Assembly: GCA_025054775.1 (NCBI GenBank)
Contig: JANWZA010000041.1
Span: forward strand, 1 to 64,000
Reading direction: 5' to 3'
Origin: Microscillaceae bacterium
GTDB taxonomy: Bacteria; Bacteroidota; Bacteroidia; Cytophagales; Microscillaceae
Length of the DNA stretch: 64,000 bases
Part shown: piece after piece, positions 18,608 to 29,090 of the stretch
Layout of the letters: each line of letters opens with the position of its first letter
How positions within the stretch are numbered: position 1 is the first letter of the stretch
Notes under the pieces: model-generated
Databases searched by the model: none
Seen by the model: only the letters and a program-made list of their open reading frames with translations
What the model was told of the DNA's origin: nothing
Translations under genes and position numbers: made by a program

Positions 18608-19141
18608 TTAAAACATTTGCCTTAATTCTGCTTTAAGAAATTGCAGCGCCTCTTGTGTAGGATAAACGTTTTGTGAGGCTACTGTTTCTAACAACTTTTT
18701 GGCTAATTCAGTGCCATTGTTGTCTTCAGGTAGTGAAGAGGCTACGTTATTGATAAATAAAATTGTTTCCTCTACGGCTTTTCTTGTCAAGAGCCAGGCT
18801 TCGTCGCTAATATACATTTGCTGTGAGAGATTGTGAGCAAATTCATTTCTAATTTCATTTACTAAGATATGCTGAAAAAGCCCTACTGAGAACTCGGCAT
18901 TGTTAAGTCGCATTACCAAATTAGTAGGCGAAATTCGCTCTAATAGTAGCCCGAGTCGCTCATAAGCTTGTAAGCGAATAGGCAAAATATGTTCGGTATT
19001 TTTCTCTTGAATAATACGTTTAAGCTCCAACTGCTTTTCTTGTAATTCTTTTTGAGCTAATGATTTGACTACCAAATACATAGCATAAAGTACTAAACCC
19101 GCAGGAAGGGTTATTTTAAGAATATCTATCAATAAATCCAT
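18608..19141 (-). CDS. Conserved membrane-anchored hypothetical protein (DUF7935-like)
   Basis: A 177-residue protein with one N-terminal transmembrane helix (MDLLIDILKITLPAGLVLYAMYLV) and a cytoplasmic helical part. Recognisable segments are RLQAYERLGLLLERISPTNLVMR and VNEIRNEFAHNLSQQMYISDEAW. It resembles DUF7935-type proteins common in Bacteroidota, of unknown function. I chose ATG 19141 because the upstream in-frame start (19207) would overlap the end of metF and disrupt the helix-first topology. It lies between metF and mnmG on the same strand and is likely co-transcribed with metF. Confidence 0.75.
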   Translation of the reverse strand: MDLLIDILKITLPAGLVLYAMYLVVKSLAQKELQEKQLELKRIIQEKNTEHILPIRLQAYERLGLLLERISPTNLVMRLNNAEFSVGLFQHILVNEIRNEFAHNLSQQMYISDEAWLLTRKAVEETILFINNVASSLPEDNNGTELAKKLLETVASQNVYPTQEALQFLKAELRQMF

Positions 19142-19172
19142 TTTTGTAGAGCAATGATAAAACGGAAATAAA

Positions 19173-20126
19173 TTAAAATAAAGCAGCAGCAATACTTTGT
19201 ACTGCATCAGACTTGCTCATAGAGTAATAATGCAAGCAAGGTACTCCAAATTCAATCAATTCTTTGGATTGTTGTATGCCCCACTCAATTCCTACTTGTT
19301 TTACTTGAGCATTATCTTTACAGGCTTCTACGGCTTCTACTAATTCTTGGGGCAGGTCAATATGAAAAATGCTTGGTAATGTAGTAAGTTGTTTTTTAGT
19401 AGTAATAGGTTTAAGTCCTGGAATAATAGGGACGTCAATACCCATTTCACGGCAGAGGCGTACAAATTCAAAAAATTTTTTATTATCAAAAAACATTTGC
19501 GTAACGATGTAATCAGCTCCCATATCTACCTTTTTTTTTAGGTATTTCAAATCAGTTTGGAGATTAGGGGCTTCAAAATGCTTTTCTGGGTAGCCTGCCA
19601 CACCGATGCAGAAGTTAGTAGGTTGGGCTTTGGTCATTTCAGTATCTAAAAAGATACCTTTATTCATATTTACTACCTGCTCTAACAACTCACTTGCGTA
19701 AGCGTGCCCATTAGGCTCAGGAATAAAACTAGTTTCTGACTTGATGGAGTCTCCCCGAAGGACAAGCACGTTATCAATACCTAAGTAGTTGAGATCAATC
19801 AAAGCATTTTCGGTTTCCTCTTTATCAAAGCCTCCACAAATTAAATGAGGTACAGCATCTACTTTGAAGTGATTCATAATAGCGGCACAAATTCCTACTG
19901 TACCAGGTCGCTTACGTATAGTGCGTTTTTCTAGTAAGCCGTTAGGGTGTTGTTTATACACGTACTCCTCACGGTGGTAAGTTACATCAATAAAAGCAGG
20001 TTTGAACTCCATTAAGGGCTCAATAGCCTTGAACAAGGTTTGAATACTCTCTCCTTTAAGCGGAGGCAGAATTTCAAAAGAAAATAAAGTTTTTTTTGCC
20101 TTGGCAATATGTTCGGTTATCTTCAT
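19173..20126 (-). CDS. metF: Methylenetetrahydrofolate reductase
   Basis: MetF reduces 5,10-methylene-THF to 5-methyl-THF for methionine synthesis. The 317-residue product matches the bacterial barrel family: FSFEILPPLKGE at the N-terminus, RGD in VLVLRGDS, the FAD-contacting EKHFEAPN, and the TQMFFDNKKFFEFV motif. A TAACTTTG box lies on the minus strand at 20212-20219, about 85 bp upstream, and could be the -7 element. The one-carbon product connects to mnmG, which uses methylene-THF, and thyA further along. Confidence 0.95.
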   Translation of the reverse strand: MKITEHIAKAKKTLFSFEILPPLKGESIQTLFKAIEPLMEFKPAFIDVTYHREEYVYKQHPNGLLEKRTIRKRPGTVGICAAIMNHFKVDAVPHLICGGFDKEETENALIDLNYLGIDNVLVLRGDSIKSETSFIPEPNGHAYASELLEQVVNMNKGIFLDTEMTKAQPTNFCIGVAGYPEKHFEAPNLQTDLKYLKKKVDMGADYIVTQMFFDNKKFFEFVRLCREMGIDVPIIPGLKPITTKKQLTTLPSIFHIDLPQELVEAVEACKDNAQVKQVGIEWGIQQSKELIEFGVPCLHYYSMSKSDAVQSIAAALF

Positions 20127-20300
20127 AACAGAAAAGAAAAAGCACTCACTTTACCTCAAAAGGAGGTAGGATAGGAAAGGTTAAAATTTCGATAGTTGCA
20201 TAAAAAGCGTGCAAAGTTACGAAATAAACCTAAAAAATTTGTATTTCTCAAAAAAGTTCCTTTATTTTGGACACTACAAAATTTTTAGTTTTACTCTAGT

Positions 20301-21056
20301 ATGTCCGTTCACTTTGATAGTTCAGGTAAATTTTTAGGGCAAGCCTCTGATAATATTGATGTGGCTGTATGGAATGGCAATCAAGTTCCATATATTACAG
20401 GTTCACAACTCATGGAGTATGCTGCGACTGTGTATGCTGAGTCCACTCCTACTGCTTGGTTACAAGCTCAAAACCCTTCCCATGGCGTAGCTCGAGAGCG
20501 CACACGCGAAACCTTTGCGATAGTATTTGCGATGTATAACTATGTAGTAATTGGTAAGGGAGTAGCCATGAAGCGTCGTAACCAAACTTATGGACTAGCC
20601 GAACTACTTACTGATACTAGCTATACCAAAGGCATCACTAGCCCTGCACACAAAGAATATTACGAAATAGGGAAAGGAGATGAGCCACGTAGGCGCGAAG
20701 CTACACTTTCTGTAATTAGACTTTTTACCAATCAAGTCCAAGATGTACAAGATGTTATTAAAGAAATGAATGGCGCAATGTATTGGGATGGTAATGACCT
20801 ATTTCGTCGCTTTCCTGACCACTTTCGGTGCAGAATGGGCTTTCAGTTAGGTAATCCTGCTCATGGAGCCATCTACCAAAACTTGCGTGGTATCAATCCA
20901 ACCTTAGCTACAACCAAAGTAATTACAGACTGCCCTGCCACAGATCCTAAAATCTCGGCTCAAAGGCAATTTACCTACCTTTCCACTTTTGTTGCAGGTG
21001 GTACAATCTTCTTTCGCATACATCCACAAGCCATCGCACAAGGAGTTACGTGGTAA
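20301..21056 (+). CDS. Cytoplasmic-looking protein with lysozyme/SleB-like motif, function unknown
   Basis: A 251-residue protein without a signal peptide or membrane segment. Residues 36-75 read YAATVYAES followed by ETFAIVFAMYNYVV and GLAELLTDTSY, the pattern seen in SleB/lysozyme-like cell-wall hydrolases (E47 in the place of the catalytic Glu, then the helix in which those enzymes have xxVxxNR, then a 'TLxELL' segment). The rest is not recognised; it has several histidines and a C-terminal hydrophobic GGTIFFRIHPQA. Whether it is an intracellular enzyme or a protein injected or exported by an unseen system cannot be told. The family call is tentative. Confidence 0.55.
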   Translation: MSVHFDSSGKFLGQASDNIDVAVWNGNQVPYITGSQLMEYAATVYAESTPTAWLQAQNPSHGVARERTRETFAIVFAMYNYVVIGKGVAMKRRNQTYGLAELLTDTSYTKGITSPAHKEYYEIGKGDEPRRREATLSVIRLFTNQVQDVQDVIKEMNGAMYWDGNDLFRRFPDHFRCRMGFQLGNPAHGAIYQNLRGINPTLATTKVITDCPATDPKISAQRQFTYLSTFVAGGTIFFRIHPQAIAQGVTW

Positions 21057-21232
21057 AGAAAACTTACCTATTTAGCTTCACCTTAAAAAAGCTGTCAAAT
21101 GCATCAAAAATTTTAAGAGCAGGTTTTTGCATGTAATACCTAAGAAATAAACCCATAGCTATTAAGCATAAACATAAAGAACAAACCCTACACTCCTTTA
21201 TCATAACGAAATTACTACACAACTTTCTATTT

Positions 21233-22312
<1,080 letters not shown>

Positions 22313-22383
22313 AAACGCTAAGTTAGATGCTAATTACCCCTTTTCCATTACGTTCATTCTCAACTCAAAATCAAGTCATACTT

Positions 22384-22429
22384 AAACCTTACAAGTTCCT
22401 GAATTAGTAGGAAAATGTAAGGTTTTTTC
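22384..22429 (+). terminator. Intrinsic terminator of GAPDH gene
   Basis: AAACCTTACA (22384-22393) pairs with TGTAAGGTTT (22416-22425), and inside TTCCT (22396-22400) pairs with AGGAA (22409-22413). The stem runs directly into six T residues. Confidence 0.85.
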
Positions 22430-22586
22430 AAAAACGGTGCTATTTACTATCACTTTCATATTTTTTATTTCTACATCACTCTAAGTTTACTTTCTTAAGC
22501 GTTTTATAATTGATTTTACCTAAAAAGTATTTAATTCAGATATTTCAAAATTCTTTTTTCTTTTTCTGCAAATTATCAATTTTTGA

Positions 22587-23861
22587 ATGAAAACAAACTT
22601 TTTGCACGAACTTACATGGCGTGGAATGGTGCATAACCATACCCCCGAGGTAGAAAAACTTTTGCAACAACCCACCACAGCATATGTAGGGTTTGACCCT
22701 ACAGCAGATTCTCTACACATTGGCAACCTCGTGAGCCTGATGCTTTTAGTATACCTGCAACGAGCAGGGCATACACCCATTGCCCTCATCGGTGGAGCAA
22801 CCGGTATGATTGGAGACCCCTCTGGCAAATCCAAAGAACGTAATTTGCTTGACGAAGATACTATCCGCTACAACTTGGAGCGTATCAAACTTCAGATGCA
22901 AAAATTTTTAGACTTTGAAACCACCGAAAACCCCGCAGAAATTGTAAACAATTATGACTGGTACAAAAACTTTAATGTCATAGATTTTTTACGAAATGTA
23001 GGTAAGCACTTGACTATCAGCTATATGATAGCAAAAGACTCGGTGCAAAACCGTTTAGAAACAGGTATTTCTTTCACCGAATTTTCATACCAACTTCTGC
23101 AAGGTTATGACTTTTATTGGCTCTATACCCACAAAAATTGCCGTCTGCAAATGGGCGGAAGCGACCAATGGGGCAACATTACAGCAGGTATTGAGCTAAT
23201 TAGCAAACTCATACCACAAGCTCAAGCTCATGCTATTACCTGCCCGCTGCTTACTAAATCTGATGGCTCAAAATTCGGAAAGTCTGAACAAGGAAATATT
23301 TGGTTAGATGCTAATAAAACCTCACCTTACAAATTCTATCAATTTTGGTTAAATGTTGATGATAAAGACTTGCCCAAACTCCTGCGTATCTTTTTACCTT
23401 TTGACCAAGCTACCATAAAACAATTAGAAACTGACAATGCTCAAAATCCTAACGCCCTAAAGCGCATCCTAGCCAAAGAAATTACTACTATGGTACACTC
23501 AGTAGAAGACTATCAAAAGGCAGAGCAAGCCTCTCAACTGCTTTACGGAAAAGCAGTATTAGAACAATTCGAAGCTACTGATTTAGCTACTTTACAAGAA
23601 GTCTTTGAAGGATTACCACGCCAAACTTACACCGCAAAAGAGTTTGAGAGCATCGCTACTACTACCGATCTGGTAGCCTTGGCATTGCAAATCTCCAAAA
23701 GTGAAGCAAATAGACTCATTAAAGGAAATGGTGTAAGCATTAACAAAACTAAATTAACAATAGAGCAAGCTACCCAAAAACCTAATTTCACATTGCTCAA
23801 AGAGCAGTTTTTACTTATTCAAAAAGGCAAACAATATTTCTTGGTAGAAGTTTTGAAATAA
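22587..23861 (+). CDS. tyrS: Tyrosine--tRNA ligase
   Basis: Class I aminoacyl-tRNA synthetase charging tRNA-Tyr. The 424-residue product carries the HIGH-like motif HIGN (44-47), GGSDQWGNI for tyrosine recognition, and the KMSKS-like KFGKS (229-233). A C-terminal S4-like RNA-binding domain (about 360-424, with LISKSEANRLIKGNGVSIN-like pattern) contacts the tRNA long arm. No upstream leader or attenuator is obvious. Confidence 0.96.
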   Translation: MKTNFLHELTWRGMVHNHTPEVEKLLQQPTTAYVGFDPTADSLHIGNLVSLMLLVYLQRAGHTPIALIGGATGMIGDPSGKSKERNLLDEDTIRYNLERIKLQMQKFLDFETTENPAEIVNNYDWYKNFNVIDFLRNVGKHLTISYMIAKDSVQNRLETGISFTEFSYQLLQGYDFYWLYTHKNCRLQMGGSDQWGNITAGIELISKLIPQAQAHAITCPLLTKSDGSKFGKSEQGNIWLDANKTSPYKFYQFWLNVDDKDLPKLLRIFLPFDQATIKQLETDNAQNPNALKRILAKEITTMVHSVEDYQKAEQASQLLYGKAVLEQFEATDLATLQEVFEGLPRQTYTAKEFESIATTTDLVALALQISKSEANRLIKGNGVSINKTKLTIEQATQKPNFTLLKEQFLLIQKGKQYFLVEVLK

Positions 23862-23983
23862 AATGCTATTTTTTGGTATCTTTTTTGAAACACTCTAAAT
23901 AAAAAATTATACTCAAAAACACTAACATTTGTAAAGAATCTGTAAGGAGATAAATCATTTATTTACGCAAAATAGTTTCAACT

Positions 23984-24619
23984 ATGAAAAAAGCAGTATT
24001 GTTGGGCTTGGTGTTTATGTTGATAGCTACTTTACCACTTGTTGCCCAAAAAATGACACGCAAAGAACGTAAGGAAGCTCGTAAGAGAGGCAGAGAATTG
24101 AAAAAGGAATTTGAAGCTAAATTCAAAACCCCTGAACATTTGCAGGAATATAAGCAAGAAGTAAAAACTCTGCAACAAAGTACAGACTCTTTACTCAAAG
24201 TTTCACAAGAGCAAAAACAAAGAGAAGAAGAACGCCAACGTGAAGCAGAACGAATCAAAGCAGAAGCAGAGGCACGTAGAGAGGAATTTAGGAATATGCA
24301 GAACACTATCATGGAAGCCCGTAGAAAAGGCATCCCCCCCCGAGGCACTTACTACTCAGTACAAGTGGGAAGTGAGGGCTATAAAAAATTACAAGACAAC
24401 GCCGAAAGTTTTAACTTAAGTGATAGTAATGCTCGTCAATCAGCAGGGTTATATCTGCTAGGTATGTTCAAGACCAAAGAAGAAGCCGACGAGTTGAAAA
24501 AGCAAATTACGAAAATGGGCATTCAAGAATCTTGGATTGTAACCTACCAAGACGGAAAAGAGGTAGCTAATGAAAGAAATATGGCTACACAAAATACCAA
24601 CTCTATCACTACAAAATAA
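23984..24619 (+). CDS. Exported protein with coiled coil and SPOR-like C-terminus
   Basis: A 211-residue protein with a signal peptide (MKKAVLLGLVFMLIATLPLVAQ). A highly charged helical segment of Lys/Glu/Arg (about 26-105, e.g. ERQREAERIKAEAEARREE) should form a coiled coil, and the C-terminal part YYSVQVG through FKTKEEADELKKQI resembles a SPOR peptidoglycan-binding domain. It is periplasmic and probably associates with the cell wall. Codons 118-121 hold a run of eight C residues (near 24334-24341) in an otherwise AT-rich genome, so replication slippage would switch the frame in front of the SPOR-like domain. Confidence 0.7.
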   Translation: MKKAVLLGLVFMLIATLPLVAQKMTRKERKEARKRGRELKKEFEAKFKTPEHLQEYKQEVKTLQQSTDSLLKVSQEQKQREEERQREAERIKAEAEARREEFRNMQNTIMEARRKGIPPRGTYYSVQVGSEGYKKLQDNAESFNLSDSNARQSAGLYLLGMFKTKEEADELKKQITKMGIQESWIVTYQDGKEVANERNMATQNTNSITTK

Positions 24620-24735
24620 TCTTAAAATTCTTGATAAAAGTAAAAAATTATTTCTTTGATAAGTTTTATCTACCTCTTTAACTCACATTAATAACATAAA
24701 TCTTCTATTTTTTATTTTTTGTACATTTTTTTCAT

Positions 24736-25119
24736 ATGCTCAACACTGCTAAAATCGATATCTACAAAGCTATTGCCGAGTTAGCTTATGCTATTGCCAA
24801 AGTAGATTCTTATGTATCAGAAGAAGAAAAAAAAGCATTTTTTGAAAGTATAGAACGAGAACTTGAACGAAATGAAAATATTTTTGCAGAGCAGCGATTC
24901 AAAATCCTTGATAATTTAATCCAAAAAGATGTAAATACTGCTTACAATCATGCACTTTTTCTAATACGCCAAAGTAAACAAGAACTTACAGAAGAGATGC
25001 TTGAAAAAATAACCAAAATTGCTCAAAAAGTTGCTGAATCGGAAGGCATTTTACCTGAAGAAAAACAACTTTTAGACAGTTTTAAGCAAGAAGTTATCAG
25101 CATCTATTTTCAAAAATAA
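24736..25119 (+). CDS. TerB-like protein
   Basis: A 127-residue all-helical soluble protein. LAYAIAKVDSYVSEEEKKAFFESIE and EGILPEEKQLLDSFKQEV show the repeated acidic helix-loop pattern of TerB/tellurite-resistance family proteins, in which conserved acidic residues bind metal or calcium. The function is unknown in this context; there is no ter operon nearby. It runs convergently with rlpA. Confidence 0.6.
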   Translation: MLNTAKIDIYKAIAELAYAIAKVDSYVSEEEKKAFFESIERELERNENIFAEQRFKILDNLIQKDVNTAYNHALFLIRQSKQELTEEMLEKITKIAQKVAESEGILPEEKQLLDSFKQEVISIYFQK

Positions 25120-25204
25120 TGCTTTAACTGCAAAATAAAAATCACAACTATGACTTAGAATATGTGCAAAGATAACTTTTTTGCTAAAACTATTGCCAAA
25201 CAAG

Positions 25205-26011
25205 CTACTTCAAATGCGGTTGTGCGTGAACACTATTTGTTAATTGCATTACTTTGCGTATTTTTTCATAATCTTTTTGAGCCTCAGCACGGGTTTTGTA
25301 TTCATTTACTAAAATGCGGTAAGTTTTTTTATTTGTTTGAGTATTAGTACTTACTTGAATAAAAATATCCCCAATATCGGCTTTTTCTTGGTAAGGTTTC
25401 AGAAAGTTCTGTACCTTAGTATATGTATCAAAAGAGGCCACTTGTATGCCAAATCCCTCAGGCTTTTTGAGCGAACCAAACATGTTGTATGTTTTACCGA
25501 TTAAAAAATCATTCTCTTTCAGTTCGGCTTTTTCTTTTTTTCCATTCTCTTTTACTCTCTCGGACTTTTCTTTATCCTGATTTTTAGCCTCTTCCTTCTC
25601 TTTTTCAGCTTGCAGCTCGGCTAAAGTTTTTCCCTCAGGGCTAAGCACTTCTATTTCTACCTTGGCAACTGCCGTACTTAATAAATCTAACTTTTTAGCC
25701 GCATTGAGCGAGACATCTATAATTCTACCATGAGCGTAGGGGCCTCGGTCAATAATTCGCACAATTACCCATTTGTTATTACTCAAATTCGTAACCTTCA
25801 CTTTTGTACCAAAAGGAATTTTACGGTGCGAAGCAACCAAATCATTATTATCAAACTTTTCACCACTTACTGTAGGACGATTGTCAAATCGCTCTTCATA
25901 GTATGAAGCCATACCTACCTCTTTGTAGCCCACACCAATACGTGCTTGAGCGAAAAGCAAGTTAGTAGTAAAGCAAAAAACTATGATAGTAATCCAAATA
26001 AAATTCTGCAT
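25205..26011 (-). CDS. rlpA: RlpA-family septal ring lytic transglycosylase with SPOR domain
   Basis: RlpA cleaves naked glycan strands of peptidoglycan at the septum. The product has a signal peptide (MQNFIWITIIVFCFTTNLLFAQ), a double-psi beta-barrel domain (residues 33-120) with H62 in ASHRKIPFGT and D88 in IIDRGP matching the catalytic His/Asp, a charged linker, and a C-terminal SPOR-like domain (about 190-268, FGIQVASFDTYTKVQNFL). ATG 26011 was preferred because the signal peptide starts there; an upstream in-frame ATG at 26071 adds 20 hydrophilic residues. The gene at 23984 may share its septal peptidoglycan role. Confidence 0.85.
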   Translation of the reverse strand: MQNFIWITIIVFCFTTNLLFAQARIGVGYKEVGMASYYEERFDNRPTVSGEKFDNNDLVASHRKIPFGTKVKVTNLSNNKWVIVRIIDRGPYAHGRIIDVSLNAAKKLDLLSTAVAKVEIEVLSPEGKTLAELQAEKEKEEAKNQDKEKSERVKENGKKEKAELKENDFLIGKTYNMFGSLKKPEGFGIQVASFDTYTKVQNFLKPYQEKADIGDIFIQVSTNTQTNKKTYRILVNEYKTRAEAQKDYEKIRKVMQLTNSVHAQPHLK

Positions 26012-26214
26012 CCTACTCAAAAATATATTTTCTGTTTCTTTTTGAACTTCTTTTTCATCCAAGAAAAACAAGAGAACCTCTTTTGGAGTACGTTCTGCTC
26101 CTATGCTTTGCTAACGCTTCGCATTATATTGATTAAGTGTTACATCTTCTGCGTTCTTGCACGCAATTTCTGAGTTTAATTACTGAATTACAATACAAAA
26201 TCTGTGCATTTCTT

Positions 26215-26256
26215 TTCTTATATCACTTCAAACCCTTCTTATATCACTTCAAACCC
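26215..26256. repeat. Perfect 2 x 21 bp tandem repeat at the end of serS
   Basis: TTCTTATATCACTTCAAACCC occurs at 26215-26235 and again at 26236-26256. The second copy encodes the last residues and stop of serS; the first is a duplicate that lies just outside the gene. Confidence 0.9.
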
Positions 26257-27513
26257 TGTATATTGCCACAACACTTGAGGCAAGTGAATATGCCCTTCCG
26301 CATCTTGGTTATTTTCCAATAGAGCCGCCAAAGTACGTGGCAAAGCTAATGCACTTCCATTGAGCGTATGCAAAAGTATACTTTTCTTCTGGGCATCTTT
26401 GTAGCGTAGTTTAAGCCTATTTGCTTGAAACGTCTCAAAATTACTCACCGAACTTACCTCTAGCCATTTCTTTTGTGCCGCAGAATATACCTCAAAATCG
26501 TAGGTAAGTGCCGAGGTGAAGCCCATATCTCCACCACAAAGCCGTAAAATTCGGAAGGGTAAAGCTAAGTGTACCAACAAATTTTTTACATAAGCTACCA
26601 TCTCTTCTAAGGCTTGATATGATTTTTCAGGTTGTACAATTTGTACAATTTCTACCTTATCAAATTGGTGTAAACGGTTTAAGCCACGCACTTCTGCCCC
26701 CCAAGTACCCGCTTCTCTCCGAAAACAAGGTGTATAGCTTACGTTCTTTATAGGTAAATCTTTCTCCTGCAAAATAACATCGCGGTAAAGGTTAGTAACA
26801 GGAACTTCGGCAGTGGGAATCAGGTACAACTCGTCACGTTCTATGAAATACATTTGTCCGTCTTTGTCAGGCAGTTGTCCTGTACCAAAACCCGATGCTG
26901 CATTAACTACATAGGGAGGTTGCACCTCGGTATAACCTGCCTGTAGGGCTTGGTCTAAAAAGAAATTTATCAAAGCCCGTTGCAAACGCGCCCCTTTGCC
27001 TTTGTAAACAGGAAAACCTGCTCCTGTAATTTTATTACCGAGTTCAAAATCAATGATACCTAATTTCTGAATAAGCTCCCAGTGAGGCAACGCATTAGCA
27101 GGTAGTTGAGGTATTTCCCCTGCTTGGTATACAATTTCGTTATCCTCAGCAGATTTGCCATATTTTACGCTCTTGTGAGGGATATTAGGTATCCGTACTA
27201 GTACTTCGTGCTGTTGAGTTTCATAGAAGCGGAGTGTCTCTTGCAAGGACTTTTCTTGTTGTTTAAGTTGAGCCGTTTGACTTTTCAACTCTTCTGCTTC
27301 AGCGTATTTACCCTCCTTTATAAGAATACCAATTTGCTTGGCTTTACTATTTGCCTCTGCTAATAGCTTATCCAAAGTGTGTTGCATTTCACGCCGTTTT
27401 TGGTCAAGTTCTAATGCTTTTTCTACTAATTCTTGGGCTTGGGTGAAATTGCGTTTGGCTAATGCCGCTAAAACTTCCTCTTTTTTCTCCTTTAAGATGC
27501 TGATTTGTAGCAT
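26239..27513 (-). CDS. serS: Serine--tRNA ligase
   Basis: Class II synthetase charging tRNA-Ser and tRNA-Sec. The 424-residue product has the long N-terminal coiled-coil arm (to about 105, rich in Glu/Lys/Gln) that grips the tRNA variable arm, and the class II core with motif 2 CFRREAGTWG and motif 3 near the C-terminus (GSALALPRTLAALLEN). I chose ATG 27513 since MLQISILKEKKEEVL is the usual start; the longer frame begins at 27576. The last codons lie within a 21-bp tandem duplication. Confidence 0.96.
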   Translation of the reverse strand: MLQISILKEKKEEVLAALAKRNFTQAQELVEKALELDQKRREMQHTLDKLLAEANSKAKQIGILIKEGKYAEAEELKSQTAQLKQQEKSLQETLRFYETQQHEVLVRIPNIPHKSVKYGKSAEDNEIVYQAGEIPQLPANALPHWELIQKLGIIDFELGNKITGAGFPVYKGKGARLQRALINFFLDQALQAGYTEVQPPYVVNAASGFGTGQLPDKDGQMYFIERDELYLIPTAEVPVTNLYRDVILQEKDLPIKNVSYTPCFRREAGTWGAEVRGLNRLHQFDKVEIVQIVQPEKSYQALEEMVAYVKNLLVHLALPFRILRLCGGDMGFTSALTYDFEVYSAAQKKWLEVSSVSNFETFQANRLKLRYKDAQKKSILLHTLNGSALALPRTLAALLENNQDAEGHIHLPQVLWQYTGFEVI

Positions 27514-27602
27514 ATTTAGTAAAACATGATTATTTTTTGCCTCAAAAATACATTTTTTTACGAAAAATGTGAGCAAAAGAGTTTAGATATTAGAAAGTGA
27601 GG

Positions 27603-27943
27603 GATTAGAACGTATGATAACGGTAATTTCTATTTTGCTACTTACGTAAGCATATGAAAACATATAATGACTGACTTGCAGGACTAATGCTATGTTTCTT
27701 ATCTTACTGATTATCAAGCATTTTATAGAGATTAGCTTCTAAACACTTACAGTAGCTCTGAAATTGTTACCGCAATTCCTACACAAAAAATTTTGTTGTA
27801 CCGTCTTTTTTACGACCATTTTTTACTACTTTTGTTATTAAGATTAACAAGGAAAATTTGCTTTTACGTTATTTCGTAATGCAAAAGTAATAACTCATTT
27901 TATCTATTCTTTTTATATAAGCCATTATCAGCTATTCCAAACC
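27603..27943 (-). mobile_element. Decayed IS1-family remnant, copy A
   Basis: About 340 bp bounded by inverted ends: GATTAGAACGTATGATAACG at the left and, on the other strand, GGTTTGGAATAGCTGATAAT at the right. On the minus strand it encodes a broken zinc ribbon, KVVKNGRKKDGTTKFF then, after a one-base shift, CRNCGNNFRA, the pattern of IS1-type InsA N-termini. The centre and most of the catalytic half are missing. Two other copies share these parts (40747-41176 and 58599-59247). Confidence 0.65.
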
Positions 27944-27965
27944 TTTACCGAAAGATACAGAAAAC

Positions 27966-29039
27966 ATGTTAGACCAGCTACGCCAAGAGATAGATAAAAT
28001 TGACAATCAGCTATTAGCCCTGCTCAACGAACGAATGAAAATAGTACAAAAAATCGGGGAACTAAAAAAAACAAATAATACTTTTATTTATCGCCCAGAA
28101 CGCGAAAAAGCTATCTTAGATAGATTAGCCCGCCTGAATCAAGAACTAGGAGGATTGCTTACTCCCGCTGCAATTGATGCTATTTATATGGAAATCTTTG
28201 CTGCAAGCCGCCACTTTGAGCTTCCTGAAAGAGTAGCTTATTTAGGACCTGAGGGGAGTTTCTGTCACCAAGCTGCTGAGAATAGGTTCGGTGCTATGAC
28301 TGACTACATTGCTTTGCAAGATATTCGTTCTATTTTTGAAAGTGTAGTTACGCAACGTGTTCGTTTCGGAGTTGTACCGATAGAAAATAATCAAGAAGGT
28401 TTTGTAAACGAAACAATAGACCTACTTTTTGCTTTTGATGTGCGTATTGTTGCCGAAACCTTGCTTCCTATACATCATACTTTTGCAAGCACCTGCGAAA
28501 AGTTGAATGATATAAAACAAATTTTTTCTAAGGATATTGCCTTTAAGCAATGTCGTAAATTTTTGGAAAGTTATTTCAAAGATAGCCAAGTAGAGTTCAT
28601 ACCTGTGGAGTCTACGTCTAAAGCTGTAAAAATAGCCTCAGAGCGACCTCACTCGGCAGCTATCTGTGCCAGTGTTGCAGCTAAGATTTATCGTGTACCT
28701 ATTTTGTTTGAAAATATTGAAGATAGTCCTTACAATCGTACTCGCTTCTATATCATTAGCAAAGAATTTGAAAACCAAGTTAGTGGTAATGACAAAACTA
28801 CTATCATAGCTCAATTACCCGATGTAGCAGGAAGTTTGGCAACTTTTTTGCAAGATTTTAGCGTGCATCAAATTAACCTAAAAAAAATAGAAAGTCGCCC
28901 TGCTAAAAGCGAAGAGAAATTTAATTGTTGGTTTTACATTGAAATAGACGGACACGCCGCTCAAGAACCACTTAAAAGCGTATTGGCTAAACATCAAGCA
29001 AATGTAAAATTTCTAGGAAGCTATGTAAAGTTATGTTAA
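27966..29039 (+). CDS. pheA: Bifunctional chorismate mutase/prephenate dehydratase
   Basis: Converts chorismate to prephenate and then to phenylpyruvate for phenylalanine synthesis. The 357-residue product has an AroQ chorismate mutase domain (1-90, LRQEIDKIDNQLLALLNERM), a prephenate dehydratase domain (about 96-270) with the catalytic TRF motif (259-261), and a C-terminal ACT domain (about 280-357, with ESRP at the expected phenylalanine-binding place). Feedback inhibition by phenylalanine is therefore likely. No leader attenuator is seen; the region upstream is the IS remnant. Confidence 0.95.
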   Translation: MLDQLRQEIDKIDNQLLALLNERMKIVQKIGELKKTNNTFIYRPEREKAILDRLARLNQELGGLLTPAAIDAIYMEIFAASRHFELPERVAYLGPEGSFCHQAAENRFGAMTDYIALQDIRSIFESVVTQRVRFGVVPIENNQEGFVNETIDLLFAFDVRIVAETLLPIHHTFASTCEKLNDIKQIFSKDIAFKQCRKFLESYFKDSQVEFIPVESTSKAVKIASERPHSAAICASVAAKIYRVPILFENIEDSPYNRTRFYIISKEFENQVSGNDKTTIIAQLPDVAGSLATFLQDFSVHQINLKKIESRPAKSEEKFNCWFYIEIDGHAAQEPLKSVLAKHQANVKFLGSYVKLC

Positions 29040-29090
29040 GTTTGAGTTGAAATTTTTTTGAGAAATAATTACCTAAGCAAATGGTAATTT

